Positions 24,336-34,038 of a stretch of 64,000 bases of DNA are shown here, piece after piece. A program made the translations under genes and the position numbers. The DNA is taken from contig JBKCNM010000032.1 in NCBI GenBank assembly GCA_046297395.1, forward strand, positions 86,027 to 150,026, given 5' to 3'. Each line of letters opens with the position of its first letter. Positions within the stretch are counted from its first letter, which is position 1. The notes under the pieces were generated by a model. The model did no database searches. It saw only the letters and a list, made by a program, of their open reading frames with translations, and was not told the DNA's origin. This DNA comes from JBEICQ01 sp046297395. Lineage in GTDB: Bacteria; Bacteroidota; Bacteroidia; UBA4408.

Positions 24336-24992
24336 ATGACAAATGTATTAAAAACATGCTGGAAAGTTCCCAAGGTTCTGTTCTTTTTTTATCTCCTTCA
24401 GGGAACATTTTTACACGCTCAGGAAAAAGTTTTGTTTTTGAATGGCTCTGAAGGAGTATACAGTATACTTGACTCAACAGGAACAAAAATAAAAGCAGAA
24501 TATAAAGCGGGTGAAAAGACCAAGAAGACAGAGCTTGAGAAAGATGATATTTTTTCGATTACATACAATGGTAACAATGAAGTAATCATATACAAGCAGG
24601 ATTCTCTTTCACAAGACAATTATTTAGATGTTAATGATATGCGTGCATATATTGCCGGAGAGCAGGACGCATTGAAACACTTTCGTTCACCTTTTTCAAC
24701 CATCAGTAGTGCAGGCATCGGACTTGCAAGCGGTTTCTATGCACCAACGCTTCTTTCACCGGTAGCACCCGCATTGTGGGTAGGATTTATGGGTTCAAGA
24801 TGGATTAAAATCAAACGCAGGCATGTTTCGGATAGCAAATACATCAGAGAAGATATGTATGTGGTTGGATATGGCAGAACGGCCAGAAGTTTGCGTGTTC
24901 AAAATGCACTTAAAGCAGCTGCTATTGGGCTAGCCACCGGGCTCATCGGAAACTTTTTAATTTACGGAAACAACAAACTCATCAAGCGCTGA
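24336..24992 (+). CDS. Hypothetical exported protein
   Basis: 218 aa, not recognised. Start set at ATG 24336 ('MTNVLKTCWKVPKVLFFFYL') instead of TTG 24324. A signal peptide ends near 'GTFLHAQ'. Residues 30-100 look like a small beta-rich domain, 'VLFLNGSEGVYSILDSTG'; about 110-218 have Gly/Ala-rich hydrophobic segments ('IGLASGFYAPTLLSP', 'AAAIGLATGLIGNFLIYG') with basic residues between, perhaps two membrane helices. It is divergent to the TPR-caspase gene and convergent with the ABC ATPase (9 nt gap). No partner is clear. Confidence 0.65.
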   Translation: MTNVLKTCWKVPKVLFFFYLLQGTFLHAQEKVLFLNGSEGVYSILDSTGTKIKAEYKAGEKTKKTELEKDDIFSITYNGNNEVIIYKQDSLSQDNYLDVNDMRAYIAGEQDALKHFRSPFSTISSAGIGLASGFYAPTLLSPVAPALWVGFMGSRWIKIKRRHVSDSKYIREDMYVVGYGRTARSLRVQNALKAAAIGLATGLIGNFLIYGNNKLIKR

Positions 24993-25001
24993 AGCAGGAA
25001 A

Positions 25002-26672
25002 TTACCTGATTTCAGGGATGGCCGACAGCAGGAGTTTTGTGTAAGCAGATTGGGGTGAAGAAAACACTGATGTTGTCTCTCCCTGCTCTTCAACAATTCC
25101 TTTTCTCAACACCAATATGTCATCAGATAAAAACTCTGCAATGTGCAAGTCATGGGTAACAAAAATCATTGCAAAACCAAAGGCGGTTTGTAAATCCTTT
25201 AACAGGTTGAGGACCTGAGATTGCACAGATACATCCAATGCAGCCACCGACTCATCACAAATGAGCAACCGCGGACGACATGCCAATGCGCGGGCAATAA
25301 CAATTCTTTGTCTTTGTCCACCACTGAACTGATGCGGGTATTTATAGAATGCTTGTTCACCCAAACCTACCCATCCAAGCAATTCCAGTGACCTTGTTTG
25401 TGCTTCTTTTGAAGACATGCGGGCTTGGTTTGCCTTAGCTGCCTCAGAAATGGCACTTCCTACAGTGAGAGAGGGATTGAGAGCCGCATACGGATCCTGA
25501 AAAACCATTTGTACAAGAGGATTGGGAGGAGACCCGGGATGCACAGTCTCACCCAGAAATTTGTATGTACCATGAAAAGGAAGCCAATTTACAAGAGCTT
25601 TGATTAGTGTTGTTTTTCCACTGCCGCTTTCACCAACCACCGCCAATGTCTCTCCGGGTCTCAAGGAAAAACCAACATCAGACACTGTATAGGCTGAGTT
25701 ACCGCTTTTAATTTTCCCCTGACCGGAATAATAAACAGAAAAATTCTCAACAGTAATTATCGGCTGAAGAGAGAATTCATCAGATTTGACAGCAACTGAG
25801 GGGAAAGGCGAAAGGTTGTCCTCAGGTAAAAAATCACTGATCACCGGCAAGCGCATGCCCCTGAATGCGGCAGATGGCCTACATTGCAGCAAGGCCTTGG
25901 TATAAGGATGAGCAGGCTGATGGCAAATCTGATAGGTAGTTCCCTCTTCCACACAAACACCTTTTCTCATTACCAGAATCCTGCTGCAATATCCTGAAAC
26001 CAGTGCAAGGTCATGACTGATGAGAATAAGTCCCGTACCAAATCGATTGCAGAGTTCTTTGAGAAGATCCATAACAATTTTTTGTACGGTAACATCCAGC
26101 GCCGTGCTGGGCTCATCGGCTATAATCAAGGCAGGAGAACAACACATGGCCATGGCAATCATGACCCTTTGTTTTTGTCCTCCGCTGAGCTCGAAAGGAT
26201 ACCTGTGAAATATTTCGGACGGATTGGGAAGCTTCACTTCTTCGAACCATTGCAGGGTGGCTTCCATCGCCTCATGCTTATTTTTGTAACGATGCAGCAG
26301 AAGCATTTCCAACAACTGCTCCCCTACTTTCATGACCGGATTTAAACTGGTCATGGGTTCCTGAAAAATCATGGATATCATGCGTCCGCGAACACGGGTA
26401 TAATCTTTCTCATGCAGCCGGCTCAGGTGAATTGACTCCGAAGGAGTATGCAACCAGCTATTGCCCTGCATCCGGGCATTGGCGGGAAGCAGGCCCATGA
26501 GGCTTAGCATGGCAATTGTTTTGCCGCTTCCGCTCTCACCTACAAGCCCAACAATTTCGCCTGGTCGGCAGTTAAATGAAAAATTTGTTAGCACCCGGTG
26601 CATGTTGCCGGCACCGGAAAAACCGATGTTTAAATCATTTACCTGAAGCAGTATATCACCTTGTTGCACCAT
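25002..26672 (-). CDS. Fused double ABC transporter ATPase (peptide-type, YejF/DppDF-like)
   Basis: 556-aa protein with two tandem ABC ATPase domains that power uptake of oligopeptides or similar solutes. Domain 1 (about 10-265): Walker A 'GESGSGKT', signature 'LSGGQKQR', Walker B 'LIIADEPS'; domain 2 (about 300-550): Walker A 'GESGSGKT', signature 'FSGGQRQR', Walker B 'LLICDESV'. Each half is followed by the oligopeptide-type C-terminal segment ('HPYTKALLQ' and 'SAYTKLLLSAIPE'). The frame opens at 26699, but ATG 26672 is preferred. Permease and binding-protein genes are not adjacent. Fused DppD-DppF proteins of this kind are usual in Bacteroidota. Confidence 0.92.
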   Translation of the reverse strand: MVQQGDILLQVNDLNIGFSGAGNMHRVLTNFSFNCRPGEIVGLVGESGSGKTIAMLSLMGLLPANARMQGNSWLHTPSESIHLSRLHEKDYTRVRGRMISMIFQEPMTSLNPVMKVGEQLLEMLLLHRYKNKHEAMEATLQWFEEVKLPNPSEIFHRYPFELSGGQKQRVMIAMAMCCSPALIIADEPSTALDVTVQKIVMDLLKELCNRFGTGLILISHDLALVSGYCSRILVMRKGVCVEEGTTYQICHQPAHPYTKALLQCRPSAAFRGMRLPVISDFLPEDNLSPFPSVAVKSDEFSLQPIITVENFSVYYSGQGKIKSGNSAYTVSDVGFSLRPGETLAVVGESGSGKTTLIKALVNWLPFHGTYKFLGETVHPGSPPNPLVQMVFQDPYAALNPSLTVGSAISEAAKANQARMSSKEAQTRSLELLGWVGLGEQAFYKYPHQFSGGQRQRIVIARALACRPRLLICDESVAALDVSVQSQVLNLLKDLQTAFGFAMIFVTHDLHIAEFLSDDILVLRKGIVEEQGETTSVFSSPQSAYTKLLLSAIPEIR

Positions 26673-26714
26673 GCAAACATAAATGGTTTTTATATACATT
26701 TATCCCGTTAGCAT

Positions 26715-29700
26715 ATGTTGAGGTCCCTTCCCATTTTCTCTGCTCTGTTTTTGTTGATTAGTTCATTCTCTCTCCTTGCACAGGTGCAGGATGATTTTTC
26801 GGATGGAGATCTGTTGAACAATCCCGCATGGAGCGGTGATCTATCAAAGTTTACCACCAATACCGCAGGTCAGCTTCAATCAAGTTCATCCCTCGCAAAT
26901 GATGTTTTTTATCTTTCCACTCCTTGCAATATCGCTCCCAATTATGAATGGAATGTGTGGATCAAACTTGGATTTAATCCTTCGTCAGCCAACTACACAG
27001 ATTTTTTCCTGATGGCGGATGGCCCCCTGCTCAGCAGTGCAAGCAATGGCTACTTTGTGAGGGTTGGCAATACCACCGATGAAGTTTCTTTGTACAGACT
27101 GAGCGGAGGTACCTCGGTGAAAATAATCGATGGTGCAGACAATACGCTTCCATCCGGTACAAATAATACATTAAAAATAAAAGTTACTCGAAGTGCAAGC
27201 GGTGAGTTCACACTTTTTCGAAATCCGGGAGGCACTGGAAATGCCTACATAAATGAAGGCAGTGTTATCGACAACACCATTTCCGGAGGAACACATTGCG
27301 GCTTTCTGATCAAGCAATCCACCACTTCATTTTTTTCGAAACATTTTTTTGACGATTTGCTTATCCAGCCTATTCCGGTTGATAATACTCCGCCTGCGCT
27401 GCTGAGAGCAGAGATGATTAGCCCGCTGCAAATTGACCTCATGTTTAATGAACCTCTTGATCCTTTGAGTGCGCAAAATATAACCACTTACAACTTGAGC
27501 AATCTGCCGGCAGGAATTTTCTCTGCAAACCTGGATGCCCAAAACAACAGCATTGTTCACTTGGTAACGGGTGATAGTTTACAGAACGGCATCGCTTATT
27601 TGTTACAGATTACTGGGATCAGCGACTTGGCGCAAAACACGCCTTCACTTCCGCTTTCCACTACCCTGTACATGGCAAAATTGTTTGATTTGCTGATTAC
27701 CGAAATCATGGCCGATCCTGACCCACAGGTTGGTTTGCCCAATGTGGAGTACATCGAAGTTAAGAACAATACCACTTATCCTATCCGATTGATTGAATAT
27801 ACGCTTGAAGCAGGCAGTGGCAGCTACACCCTGCCGGATACAGTGCTTGCGCCGGGCGCCTATTCAGTACTGACAGCGGAAGGAAATGTATCTCTGTTCA
27901 ATGTGCATGTTACCGGAATTTCAGGTATGTCTTCCACTTTACTTACCAATACAGGCACAAGTATTGTGCTGAGCAATCGTTTTGGAGATCAATTGCATGC
28001 AGTTACTTATTCTGATGATTGGTACAATGACCCTAGCAAAAGCAGCGGAGGCTGGAGCCTGGAGATGATTGATCCGGGTAAGCCCTGCACCGGAAGTGGC
28101 AACTGGAAGGCATCCATCAATGTGTTTGGGGGAACGCCGGGACAAATCAATTCCGTATACGGCAATCAGCCGGATAATCTGGCACCGTTTATCTCCTCTG
28201 TAAGTCTTGTCTCATTGACCCGGCTGCAGGTAAATTTTAGCGAACCTGTGTTTACGCCCGGGCTTCTGCAAGCAGGAAATTACCAGATTCAGCCCGGAAA
28301 CATCAATGCCGGCACAGTAAGCAGCCCCGGAATCATCAGCCATTATGTGCTCATAGATCTTGCCAATCCACTCCTGCAGGAATTGGTTTATACACTCACG
28401 CTGAACGCATCCGTAGGTGATTGCAGCGGAAACAATTCCGGCAATTTACAATCGCCTGCCTTTTCTGCATACCGTCCACAGTTGTTTGAAATTGTGATCA
28501 ATGAAATCATGGCAGATCCTGATCCGGTCATTGGTCTGCCCTCTGCCGAATACCTGGAGTTGTTTAACCGAACCAATTTTCCTGTTGATTTAAGCGGATT
28601 TACCCTCAAGCTAGGAAGCAGCAGCAAGGATATTTTATCGGGCACTATTCCCGCAAATGGGTATGCAATCATTGCAAAATCCGGTGTGTCTGCCTTGCTT
28701 GGAAGTGCATTAAAATACATTGAAGTTGACGGACTTTCTTCTTCGTTTTTAACCAACAGCGGTACCACCATCGAATTGCGCGATACACTGAATCAGCTTG
28801 TAAGCATACTTACATACGCTGACACATGGTACAAGGATCCCGGAAAAGTGGATGGAGGATGGAGCTTGGAACAGATTGATCCTTCCAATCCCTGTGGAGG
28901 TATCTCCAATTGGAGGGCATCACAAAATCCCGATGGTGGAACCCCCGGATATGTAAATTCTGTGAATGCTCCCAATCCGGACAATAGTTCACCTAAGGTA
29001 AGTGATGTATGTGCCAATGGCAACCAATTGCTCGTGGTATTCAGTGAGCCTGTGCTTGCAACTGCCCTGCTAAATACAGGTGACTATTCGGTAAACAATG
29101 CAGTTGGGAATCCCAACTCAATTTCCACGGGAGGTGGAAATGTTATTACCGAGGCAAGTCTGTTTTTCTCTAGCGCATTCAATGCAGAAGATGTTTACAC
29201 CCTTACATTCAATCAGGTTTTCAGCGACTGCAAGGGAAACAATAGCGCACAAAACGCCAACTTTTCTTTCAGCAACCGAATCCCAAAGGCTTTTGATATC
29301 GTGATCAATGAAATCATGGCCGATCCAGATCCAATGGTTGACCTGCCCTCAGCGGAATATGTAGAGTTGTTTAACAGAAGCAATGTGCCTTTTAGTTTGA
29401 GTCAATTTGTGTTTACAACTGGAAGCTACAACACCGTGATTGGTTGCCGGAGCATTGCTGCCGGTGATTACCTTTTGCTTTGTGATTCCAATAATTCCGC
29501 ACAACTTTCGGCTTTCGGAAAAACAGCAGGACTGGCATCCTTTTCCATCACAAACAGTGGCACAACTCTTTCCCTAAACACGCCCAACGGAGAGCCGGTT
29601 TCATTTGTAAATTTCTTGGATTCCTGGTACGGGAGTACGCTTAAAAGTGAGGGCGGATGGAGTTTGGAACAGAAAGATCCGAATAATCCATGCGCAGGCT

Positions 29701-30929
29701 CAGAGAACTGGAAAACCTCAAATGACTTGCATGGTGGCACACCGGGTATAAGAAACTCTGTTTTTATAGCCAATCCTGACAAGCTGCCTCCTCAGGCATT
29801 GCGAGCCTATCCTCTCTCTGAACACACGGTGAGGCTAAGTTTTTCTGAACCTCTTTTTCCTGCATTACAGGCCTCTTGGTTCAATGGCGATAACGGGCTT
29901 GGGCAAGCCATACAAGCAGTGGCAATGGAACCTGACTATACACAAGCAGTGCTTACTTTTTCGGGAACAATAGAAAAAGGAAAAATCTATACACTCACCA
30001 TACAGTCTTCAATTAAAGACTGTGCCGGCAACAATATGCAAGGCACGCAAGAGCTTCGCCTGGGGTTGCCGGAGATGGTTTTTGGCGAAGAAATCATCCT
30101 TACAGAAATGTTGAATGATCCTGTTAGCGGAGGTTACGACTATGTGGAAATTTATAATGCAAGCCCGAGGATTACCGATGCAAAATACTTTCGTGTTTCG
30201 TCATACGATACCCTCACAGGTGCATACAGCTCTACATATGCTATCGACACAGCCGGTTTTTTACTCTTTCCCGGTGAATACTATGTACTCACAGAAAATC
30301 CGGATTGGGTCAAAAAAAATTACCGTGTGAATCATCCTGAAAACATCATCCGATGCATGAGCCTCCCTTCCTTCAATATTGAATGGGGAACTTGTGCATT
30401 GTCTAAATGGAATGACAGTTTACTAGACAGGATGCAATATCATCAGGACATGCATGTTCCTTGGCTGAGCAATACCAAGGGCGTGAGTTTGGAGAAAATA
30501 GTGCTTCAGCTACCGGGGACAACTTACAGCAACTGGTCATCGGCCTCTCAGGTGGCGGGGTTTGGCACGCCCACCGAAAAAAATTCACAGTCGATGGAGA
30601 ATCCGGTGTCCCGCGGCAACATTACCCTATCGGCAGATTATGTATCTCCTGACAATGACGGGTATCAGGATCAGGTAATCATTACTTACCAGCTTGACAA
30701 GCCAGGGTATCAGGGGAAATGTTTCATTGCTGATACGAAAGGGAGAAACATCAAAACCTTGATCAACAACCAGTCGCTTGGCAGCGGTGGAGAATTTATA
30801 TGGAACGGAGAAACCGAGCAGGCTGACAAGGCGGAGATTGGGATTTACCTGGTGGTCATGGAACTTTTCCATGCCGATGGAAGCAGCATCAATCTGAGGA
30901 AGCCTCTGGTTGTAGCAGGCAAGCTCTGA
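26715..30929 (+). CDS. Large secreted lamin-tail-domain protein with FlgD-like C-terminal domain
   Basis: 1404 aa with a signal peptide ('LPIFSALFLLISSFSLLAQ'). Residues about 25-220 look like a concanavalin-like beta-sandwich ('NGYFVRVGNTTDEVSLYRLS'). Four lamin-tail domains follow, opening near 327, 592, 861 and 1125 with 'ITEIMADPDPQVGLPNVEY', 'INEIMADPDPVIGLPSAEY', 'INEIMADPDPMVDLPSAEY' and 'LTEMLNDPVSGGYDYVEIY'; they alternate with SbsA-like Ig modules ('LQVNFSEPVF', 'LLVVFSEPVL'). The end is a FlgD-like domain ('SADYVSPDNDGYQDQ', 'GIYLVVMELF') of the sort seen on T9SS cargo. It is thus probably cell-surface. A near-match promoter element TACATTTA lies at 26695-26702, 13 nt before the ATG. 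Function unknown. Confidence 0.88.
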   Translation: MLRSLPIFSALFLLISSFSLLAQVQDDFSDGDLLNNPAWSGDLSKFTTNTAGQLQSSSSLANDVFYLSTPCNIAPNYEWNVWIKLGFNPSSANYTDFFLMADGPLLSSASNGYFVRVGNTTDEVSLYRLSGGTSVKIIDGADNTLPSGTNNTLKIKVTRSASGEFTLFRNPGGTGNAYINEGSVIDNTISGGTHCGFLIKQSTTSFFSKHFFDDLLIQPIPVDNTPPALLRAEMISPLQIDLMFNEPLDPLSAQNITTYNLSNLPAGIFSANLDAQNNSIVHLVTGDSLQNGIAYLLQITGISDLAQNTPSLPLSTTLYMAKLFDLLITEIMADPDPQVGLPNVEYIEVKNNTTYPIRLIEYTLEAGSGSYTLPDTVLAPGAYSVLTAEGNVSLFNVHVTGISGMSSTLLTNTGTSIVLSNRFGDQLHAVTYSDDWYNDPSKSSGGWSLEMIDPGKPCTGSGNWKASINVFGGTPGQINSVYGNQPDNLAPFISSVSLVSLTRLQVNFSEPVFTPGLLQAGNYQIQPGNINAGTVSSPGIISHYVLIDLANPLLQELVYTLTLNASVGDCSGNNSGNLQSPAFSAYRPQLFEIVINEIMADPDPVIGLPSAEYLELFNRTNFPVDLSGFTLKLGSSSKDILSGTIPANGYAIIAKSGVSALLGSALKYIEVDGLSSSFLTNSGTTIELRDTLNQLVSILTYADTWYKDPGKVDGGWSLEQIDPSNPCGGISNWRASQNPDGGTPGYVNSVNAPNPDNSSPKVSDVCANGNQLLVVFSEPVLATALLNTGDYSVNNAVGNPNSISTGGGNVITEASLFFSSAFNAEDVYTLTFNQVFSDCKGNNSAQNANFSFSNRIPKAFDIVINEIMADPDPMVDLPSAEYVELFNRSNVPFSLSQFVFTTGSYNTVIGCRSIAAGDYLLLCDSNNSAQLSAFGKTAGLASFSITNSGTTLSLNTPNGEPVSFVNFLDSWYGSTLKSEGGWSLEQKDPNNPCAGSENWKTSNDLHGGTPGIRNSVFIANPDKLPPQALRAYPLSEHTVRLSFSEPLFPALQASWFNGDNGLGQAIQAVAMEPDYTQAVLTFSGTIEKGKIYTLTIQSSIKDCAGNNMQGTQELRLGLPEMVFGEEIILTEMLNDPVSGGYDYVEIYNASPRITDAKYFRVSSYDTLTGAYSSTYAIDTAGFLLFPGEYYVLTENPDWVKKNYRVNHPENIIRCMSLPSFNIEWGTCALSKWNDSLLDRMQYHQDMHVPWLSNTKGVSLEKIVLQLPGTTYSNWSSASQVAGFGTPTEKNSQSMENPVSRGNITLSADYVSPDNDGYQDQVIITYQLDKPGYQGKCFIADTKGRNIKTLINNQSLGSGGEFIWNGETEQADKAEIGIYLVVMELFHADGSSINLRKPLVVAGKL

Positions 30930-30994
30930 ACTTATTTGTTGATAATCCCTGAAAATTCAAACCTGCTGTAAATTTCTTTTGCCCTACTTTTATT

Positions 30995-31010
30995 TTGTTT
31001 GTGCAAACAA
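30995..31010. promoter_or_regulatory. 16-bp palindrome before maf
   Basis: TTGTTTG-TG-CAAACAA, a perfect 7-bp inverted repeat with a 2-nt centre, ending 3 nt before the maf ATG at 31014. Too short a loop for an RNA hairpin but well placed as an operator overlapping the leader of the maf/MazG-like pair. No regulator is identified. Confidence 0.4.
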
Positions 31011-31013
31011 CCA

Positions 31014-31592
31014 ATGGAACTTCGTAAAAAAATTATTCTGGGCAGTGCATCCCCCCGCAGAAAATCTTTGCTGGAACAGATGGGCATCGTATTTGAAACG
31101 AGGGTGATGGAAACCGATGAATCCTTTCCTTCGCATTTAGAGGCTGGTGATATACCTGAATACCTTGCCCTGCAGAAAGGAAATGTACAAAAGCATTTAC
31201 TTCAAGAAAACGAAATACTGATCACTGCAGATACCATCGTTTGGCATCACCAAAATGTGTACAATAAACCGGCAGATGCTGCCGAGGCTTTTGACATGCT
31301 GAGCAGACTTTCAGGCGAGTCTCATGAGGTATACACCGCCATTGCGCTCACGGGGAAAGATGAGCAAATCTCAGCCTGCGACAGAACAGAAGTCCGATTT
31401 AGAGAACTCAGCCCGGAGGAAATCCATTTTTATATAAAACATTACGCACCATTTGATAAAGCGGGAGCCTACGGAGCGCAGGATTGGCTGGGATTAACGG
31501 CGATTACTTCACTAAGAGGTTCGTATTTTACCGTGATGGGATTGCCCACACATCTTTTGTATCGATTGTTGCAACCATATATACACATATGA
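31014..31592 (+). CDS. maf: Maf-family nucleotide pyrophosphatase
   Basis: 192-aa house-cleaning enzyme that hydrolyses non-canonical or excess nucleoside triphosphates (dTTP/UTP or modified bases) to the monophosphate and pyrophosphate. Signatures: 'ILGSASPRRKSLLEQMG' (8-24), 'METDESFPSH' (about 32-41), 'ITADTIVW' with catalytic Asp (about 69-76) and 'DKAGAYGAQDW' (the usual GAYGIQ). The frame begins at a TTG (30999), but ATG 31014 gives the family N-terminus 'MELRKKIILGSASPRR'. The stop overlaps the next gene's start as ATGA. A 16-bp palindrome precedes the start. Confidence 0.93.
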   Translation: MELRKKIILGSASPRRKSLLEQMGIVFETRVMETDESFPSHLEAGDIPEYLALQKGNVQKHLLQENEILITADTIVWHHQNVYNKPADAAEAFDMLSRLSGESHEVYTAIALTGKDEQISACDRTEVRFRELSPEEIHFYIKHYAPFDKAGAYGAQDWLGLTAITSLRGSYFTVMGLPTHLLYRLLQPYIHI

Positions 31593-31978
31593 ACGAAAAC
31601 ATCTCCAAAGTAGCAGACTTTCATGTTGCCTTCAACATTGAAAACAACAGCGCACCAACACTTTTATCTGAAAAAGATTTTATGTTGCGCTACGAACTTA
31701 TCCGTGAGGAAAATGAAGAATACCTGGAAGCCTGTAAAAAAGGTGACATCGTTGAGATTGCTGATGCCCTTGGTGACATATTGTACATCGCTTTTGGCAC
31801 CATTCTCAGGCATGGCCTGCAGGACAAGATGCAAGCCATCTTTGATGAGATTCAGCGAAGCAACATGAGCAAACTTGACGAGAATGGCAAACCCATTTAC
31901 CGTGAAGATGGAAAAGTATTAAAGGGTGCAAACTATACCCGTCCGGATATAGCTTCTATCCTTGCTGAGCATCGGTAG
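31589..31978 (+). CDS. MazG-like (all-alpha) NTP pyrophosphohydrolase
   Basis: 129-aa all-alpha NTP pyrophosphatase family member (MazG/phosphoribosyl-ATP pyrophosphohydrolase superfamily). Metal-binding acidic helices are visible as 'EENEEYLEACKKGD' (about 41-54) and 'EIADALGDILYIAFG' (about 57-71), matching the family ExxE...ExxD pattern; a helical tail 'EIQRSNMSKLDENGKPIYRE' resembles HisE-like members. The frame opens at 31484, but ATG 31589 overlaps the maf stop by 4 nt, so the two are coupled; both clean nucleotide pools. Its last 23 nt overlap the end of ftsH on the other strand. Confidence 0.85.
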   Translation: MNENISKVADFHVAFNIENNSAPTLLSEKDFMLRYELIREENEEYLEACKKGDIVEIADALGDILYIAFGTILRHGLQDKMQAIFDEIQRSNMSKLDENGKPIYREDGKVLKGANYTRPDIASILAEHR

Positions 31979-34018
31979 CAGGATTGTTTTCTATCTGAGG
32001 ATTCACTGGATTCTCGGCAGCAGGAAGCTTGGCATGTTCTGCAGAGAGATCGATGGATGGAACACTTTCGGCGGGTAAATCCTTGGGGTCGAACGGACGC
32101 TTCCCAATCAATCTTTCCAGGTCGTTCTGAAAGATGACTTCTTTTTTCAGTAGTTCCTGGGCAACAGTTTCCAACTCATGTTTTTTGGAAGTGAGAAGGT
32201 TTTTGGTGCGGGTGTAAGCTTCCTCCAGAATTTTTTTCACCTCTTCATCAATGGCCTGAGCAGTGGCTTCACTGTAGGGTTTGGTGAATCCGAAATCAGG
32301 AGCTTTGGGATCATAAAATGAGATGTTCCCAATGCGCTTGTTCATCCCATAAATGGTAACCATTCCATAAGCCATTTTGGTAATGCGTTCCAGGTCGCTG
32401 AGTGCTCCGGTTGAAATGCGGTTGAAAATAATTTCTTCAGCAGCTCTTCCTCCCAGCGCCATGCACATGGAGTCAGTGAGTTGTTCAATGGTATAAAGAA
32501 ACTGTTCCTTTGGAAGGTATTGGGCATAACCGAGCGCAGCCACACCGCGGGGAACGATACTCACCTTTACAAGTGGATCTGCGAACTCCAGAAACCAACC
32601 TGCCACAGCATGCCCGGCTTCATGATAGGCCACTATCTTTTTTTCCTCAGGGGAGATGAGTTTGTTTTTCTTTTCCAATCCACCAATAACCCTGTCGATG
32701 GCGTCCTGGAAATCCTGCATGTTAACAGCTTCTTTGTTGTGTCTTGCGGCAATCAGTGCAGCTTCATTACATACATTGGCAATTTCGGCACCTGCAAAGC
32801 CCGGAGTTTGTGTAGCAAGTCTGGCAGCATCCACATCAGTTGCAAGTTTCAGTGGCTTCAGGTGAACTTTAAAGATGGCTTCTCTGCCAACAACATCGGG
32901 TTTGTCTATGGAGATCATCCGATCAAAACGGCCTGGGCGCAGCAGGGCCGGATCGAGTATATCGGGGCGATTGGTTGCGGCGAGAATGATGATACCGGAG
33001 TTGGTGCCAAAACCATCCATTTCCACAAGCAATGAATTCAAGGTGTTTTCTCTTTCGTCGTTTCCCCCTTGGATGGAGTTCCGGCTGCGTGAGCGACCAA
33101 TGGCATCAATCTCATCAATAAAAATGATGCAGGGCGCTTTTTGCTTGGCCTGGTTGAACAGGTCGCGCACACGGGCTGCACCCACACCACAAACATCTCC
33201 ACAAAATCGGAGCCCGAGAGGGAGAAGAAAGGAACATTTGCTTCACCGGCAACAGCCTTGGCCAACAGCGTCTTCCCTGTTCCGGGAGGACCAACCAGCA
33301 AAGCTCCTTTGGGAATTTTTCCTCCAAGGTTGGTGAACTTGGATGGATTCTTCAAGAAAGAAACAATCTCTTCTACTTCTTCTTTTGCTTCTTCTAAACC
33401 TGCTACATCTGCAAAAGTGATTCTAATTTTATCTTCAGCATTATAAAGTGCTGCTCTCGATTTACCGATGTTGAATATCTGGGAGCCCGGACCTGAACCT
33501 CCCGACATCCTGCGCATGATAAAAATCCATAGGCCGAGCATAAGAAGGATAGGCAAAAGGTATTCGAGGATATCCAATCCCCAATTTTTACGGGTTTCAC
33601 TCTCAGGATTGATTCGCTGGTTGCGGGGAACAGCAGACTGAGCCTCATCAAGTTTTCTTTCAAAACTTTCTACACTGCTCACAGGAATGATGTATTGAGG
33701 CACCACTTTCCCGGAACGGATTAAGGCGTCCTTGAATTTAGGATTGTTGTATTGAGAAGATTTAAGATACACTTCGGCTACTTCTTTGTTTACAATCACT
33801 ACGCGATCTACCGCACCTGAAGTAAGCATATCGTTTTCGAAACGATTCCATGAGATGCTCTTGGGACCGCCCGTACTATCATACAATTGCAGTCCGATAA
33901 AGACGGCAATGATGATGGCATAAATCCAGTAGAAATTGAATCCGGTTCCTTTGCCCGGCGTCTTTTTCTGAAATGGATTCTGAGAATTTCCCTTTTTGTT
34001 GTTTTGGTTTTCTGACAT
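31956..34018 (-). pseudogene. ftsH: ftsH, ATP-dependent zinc metalloprotease, interrupted by a one-base deletion
   Basis: FtsH is a membrane AAA+ protease that degrades misfolded membrane proteins and short-lived regulators. N-terminal part (ATG 34018 to about 33189): two membrane segments ('FYWIYAIIIAVFIGLQL', 'LEYLLPILLMLGLWIFIM'), Walker A 'GPPGTGKT'. C-terminal part (about 33188 to 31956): 'IIFIDEIDAIGR' (Walker B), 'AATNRPDILDPALLRPGRFD' (SRH), zinc site 'HEAGH'. The join falls in 'DFVEMFV-GVGAARVRDL': minus-strand GTGGTGTGGG should be GTGGGTGTGGG, so one G is missing (plus-strand 33187-33188). Restoring it gives one 687-aa frame. The cut is at the pore loop, so each half alone would be inactive. 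Either assembly/sequencing error or a true null. Follows rsfS by 20 nt. Confidence 0.9.
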
Positions 34019-34038
34019 GTTCAAAAAAAAAATTGTTT

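Noticed and set aside
26673..26680. TATGTTTG directly before the ABC ATPase start
   Set aside because: An exact TAnnTTTG match, but it would start the transcript inside or after the ATG at 26672, so unlikely to be the promoter without other support.
33160..33200. Programmed frameshift in ftsH
   Set aside because: No slippery heptamer or downstream structure is seen and a recoding site is not known for ftsH; a lost base is simpler.
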